A DNA stretch of 64,000 nt from Paucisalibacillus globulus DSM 18846 (lineage in GTDB: Bacteria; Bacillota; Bacilli; Bacillales; Amphibacillaceae): contig NZ_KI519438.1 in the NCBI RefSeq assembly GCF_000482485.1, positions 20,677 through 84,676 of the forward strand, in the 5' to 3' direction. Numbering within the stretch: position 1 is the stretch's first letter; the number at the start of each line of letters is the position of its first letter. The position numbers were made by a program, and so were the translations under genes. Below, one piece after another: positions 61,835 through 64,000 of the stretch. The notes beneath the pieces were generated by a model. That model was not told the origin of the DNA. It saw nothing but the letters and a program-made list of their open reading frames with translations, and ran no database searches.

Positions 61835-62018
61835 AAATTTCACCTCCACTTACTCCTTACTTTAAAGAAACATACAGTTTGCTATTTTACTAGAATGCTA
61901 GTATAAATTGCAAGTCCAAAATAAAGTTGTTAATTATTTTCAAATAATACTTTAAAATTCGACAAAAAAACCGATATAATGTAAAAGTAATATATATTTC
62001 TTAATGGGGGATACATTA

Positions 62019-63794
62019 GTGAAAAATAAAAAAGTTAAAATACCAAAGGCTAAAAAAGATACAAAGCCAAAAAAAGGTAACTCAAAATTTACGTTAAATT
62101 TTCAGAATCTTAAACTAAGTCGTAAATATTTATTTGTTTTTTTGGTATCTGCTGTGCTATTCTTACTTTCCGGTGCGGCTGTTCATTTACAACTAGTAAA
62201 TGGTCAGAAGGATGTTAAACAGATTGACCAATATAGTGCTCGAGTGAATGATATGTCTAATTTAGCTTCATTAATTCAAGTAAAAGATGTACAAATTGCT
62301 GATTATTTACTATCTAAAAAGCCACGCTTCGTTACTGCTTTTGAAGAATATAAGGTAGAATTTGATGAACTGATAGCAAAAATTGAGTCTTCTGTAGAAA
62401 CAGAGGAGCAAAAAAAGTTATTAAACAAGATTGTAGAAAATGACCAAAAGATAAATGATTTGTTTTATGGTGATATAAGTGAAGCAGTAAAGAAAAGTCA
62501 GGATTACATGGCAACTGTAACTAGAGCAAATTCATCCGCACTACGTACAGAAACAGTACACCTTGTAAATCAATTAATGGAAATTGTAAAAGCAGACCAA
62601 CAAGAGGTCGTTGCAAAATCGCAAAATAGTCTACAAACCGGGATTACAACATTAGCGGTTGCAAACACTTCAGCAGTTGTAATCGGTATCATTTTGTTAT
62701 TAGTGATAAGTAGAAGAATAACAAAAAATTTAGATAAAGTTGTATACATAACAAATGAAGTTGCAAATGGAAACCTTGTAGCAAACCCTGTTGACTACAA
62801 TGGAAAAGATGAAATTGGTCAGCTTGCTAGTGCAGTAAACCTAATGAAAAATAATATTCAAGATATATTGTTTAAAGTAGCATCGGCAGCTAACACCGTA
62901 TCAACTAGAAGTGGAGAACTAACTCAGTCCGCAGAAGAGGTAAGCGAAGGTAGTGAGCAAATTGCATCTACGATGGAGGAATTATCTTCTGGGTCTGAAA
63001 ATCAGGCTAATAGTGCATCGAACTTAGCAGAAAGTATGAGTGACTTCGTAAAAAAGGTACGTATTTCAGAAGAAAATGGACTTGATGTTGCAAGTACTTC
63101 AGAACATGTATTGGCCTTAACTAACGAAGGGCAAGAATTGATGAAAATGTCTGTCGTACAAATGAAACAAATTGATCAGATCGTATCAGGAGCAGTTGAA
63201 AAAGTTCGTGGGTTAGATAAACAATCCATTGAAATCTCCAAACTTGTTTCTGTTATTAAAGATATTGCGGATCAAACGAACCTTCTTTCATTAAATGCTG
63301 CAATCGAAGCAGCTAGAGCTGGAGAACATGGAAAAGGTTTTGCAGTAGTTGCTGAAGAAGTTAGAAAGCTTTCTGAACAAGTGGCAGCTTCCGTTGGAGA
63401 AATTACAACAATTGTAACTAGCATTCAAAAGGAAACTGGTAATGTTGTCGAATCATTAAACACTGGTTACACCGAGGTTAAGGAAGGTGCTGCACAGATT
63501 GAAGAAACTGGTAAGAACTTTGCTGTAATCCGCAATTCCGTAACAGACATGGTAGAAAAAATTTCTTCTATCTCAACGAACCTAAGAGAAATTGCTGGTA
63601 ATAGTAGTGATATGAATAATTTAATTGAAGAAATTGCAGCTGTTTCAGAAGAATCCGCTGCTGGTGTTGAGCAAGCAGCAGCATCTGCACAGCAAACATT
63701 TAGTTCGATGGAAGAAGTGTCCAATAGTGCCGAAGAACTAGAAAAGCTTGCAGAAAAGCTTAATGATGAACTGAAAGTATTTAAATTAGCTTAG
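62019..63794 (+). CDS. Methyl-accepting chemotaxis protein
   Basis: Transmembrane chemoreceptor. 591 residues: Lys-rich cytoplasmic N-terminus, TM1 (~32-52), extracellular four-helix sensor (~53-205), TM2 (~210-230), HAMP (~232-285), and MCP signalling domain with the conserved hairpin [39 protein letters not shown]. The GTG at 62019 follows GGGGGA at seven bases; an ATG at 62004 contains this Shine-Dalgarno and is less likely. Ligand unknown. No C-terminal pentapeptide. Ends before a strong terminator. Confidence 0.88.
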   Translation: MKNKKVKIPKAKKDTKPKKGNSKFTLNFQNLKLSRKYLFVFLVSAVLFLLSGAAVHLQLVNGQKDVKQIDQYSARVNDMSNLASLIQVKDVQIADYLLSKKPRFVTAFEEYKVEFDELIAKIESSVETEEQKKLLNKIVENDQKINDLFYGDISEAVKKSQDYMATVTRANSSALRTETVHLVNQLMEIVKADQQEVVAKSQNSLQTGITTLAVANTSAVVIGIILLLVISRRITKNLDKVVYITNEVANGNLVANPVDYNGKDEIGQLASAVNLMKNNIQDILFKVASAANTVSTRSGELTQSAEEVSEGSEQIASTMEELSSGSENQANSASNLAESMSDFVKKVRISEENGLDVASTSEHVLALTNEGQELMKMSVVQMKQIDQIVSGAVEKVRGLDKQSIEISKLVSVIKDIADQTNLLSLNAAIEAARAGEHGKGFAVVAEEVRKLSEQVAASVGEITTIVTSIQKETGNVVESLNTGYTEVKEGAAQIEETGKNFAVIRNSVTDMVEKISSISTNLREIAGNSSDMNNLIEEIAAVSEESAAGVEQAAASAQQTFSSMEEVSNSAEELEKLAEKLNDELKVFKLA

Positions 63795-63828
63795 TAGAAA
63801 AAGGGCATGGGCAAATAGATTTTAGTCA

Positions 63829-63898
63829 AAAACAAATCCGAACTGGGATTCAAAATTCTTTCACTAGAATTTGAATCAGTTCGGATTTGTTTTATTTT
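63829..63898 (+). terminator. Terminator of the chemoreceptor gene
   Basis: Outer stem AAAACAAATCCGAACT with AGTTCGGATTTGTTTT (63829-63844 / 63878-63893), inner GATTCAAA/TTTGAATC stem, then T-run. Confidence 0.85.
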
Positions 63899-63913
63899 TT
63901 ATATACCTATTTC

Positions 63914-63968
63914 TGATTTTGTATAGAATGTGCGGTAAGGGTTAAGAAATATTGAGATGCGCATCACT
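63914..63968. repeat. Partial match to the composite inverted repeat flank
   Basis: TTTTGTATAGAATGTGCGGTAA ... GATGCGCATCA-type sequence parallels the flank of copy 2 at 40750-40795 (TTTGTATAGACTGTGCGGTAA ... AGTAGCGCATC). It lacks the core modules before the window ends, so it may be a diverged or truncated copy. Confidence 0.35.
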
Positions 63969-64000
63969 TCTAATGTAAATCTAGGTTGCAATGATGTATA

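Noticed and set aside
1..64000. tRNA, rRNA, insertion sequence or prophage genes
   Set aside because: None recognised on either strand.

Overview
The window looks like chromosomal core sequence from a low-GC, Gram-positive, spore-forming member of the Bacillaceae (Oceanobacillus/Virgibacillus type). This rests on the AT-rich composition, strong AGGAGG-type ribosome binding sites with many GTG/TTG starts, close relatives of Bacillus proteins (CssRS, YclNOPQ, YteA, YppG, YtzI, YkwC, Fni, BsaA), a proline T-box, and an ectoine/hydroxyectoine uptake operon (EhuBCDA) that suits a halotolerant lifestyle. No phage, transposase, tRNA, rRNA or CRISPR array was seen. The accessory signal is regulatory and repetitive rather than mobile-gene based.

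Layout. 0-6.5 kb: 5' part of a CshA-like RNA helicase with a long leader, a drug/metabolite exporter, a DegV protein, a carboxylesterase, a YppG-like protein, an intergenic repeat and an EcsAB-like ABC exporter. 6.7-11.9 kb: PhnD-PhnC-PhnE-PhnE phosphonate-type importer followed by a cytoplasmic 5'-nucleotidase-type phosphatase. 11.9-15 kb: PepSY protein and an OmpR-type two-component system; both promoters carry the same direct-repeat element. 15-21 kb: VOC protein, thioredoxin-like protein, DUF368 (PopT-type) transporter, a PadR/membrane-protein pair with twin operators, a CapA lipoprotein, a striking 18-unit array of 20-bp repeats, and a thiolase. 21-28 kb: small membrane proteins, TypA, and a CssRS secretion-stress system divergent from its likely target HtrA. 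28-34.7 kb: zinc-ribbon protein, YteA, YkwC-like dehydrogenase, methyltransferase, cold-shock protein, a cytoplasmic BtuF-like protein, TrhO and glutathione peroxidase.

34.7-43 kb: a polar-amino-acid ABC importer with an M20 amidohydrolase behind a promoter covered by a perfect tandem 17-bp repeat, ProS under a T-box, a GNAT enzyme, DUF456, a divergent PlsY paralogue and a YtzI-like peptide. 43-46.4 kb: EhuBCDA. 46.4-54.4 kb: MurB, DUF454, a SurA_N lipoprotein, the Fur-controlled petrobactin-type YclNOPQ system and a FrnE-like oxidoreductase. 54.8-64 kb: type 2 IPP isomerase, a TetR/membrane-protein pair with shared operators and an apparently leaderless regulator, an HD hydrolase, an RsgA GTPase behind a 22-codon leader ORF with mutually exclusive hairpins, a truncated nucleoside deaminase, an aldo/keto reductase, a GNAT protein and a chemoreceptor.

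Four families of structured intergenic repeats are scattered through the window. The least expected signals are the rsgA leader-peptide attenuator, the exact 20-bp tandem array, and several paired operators that tie regulators to neighbouring genes.
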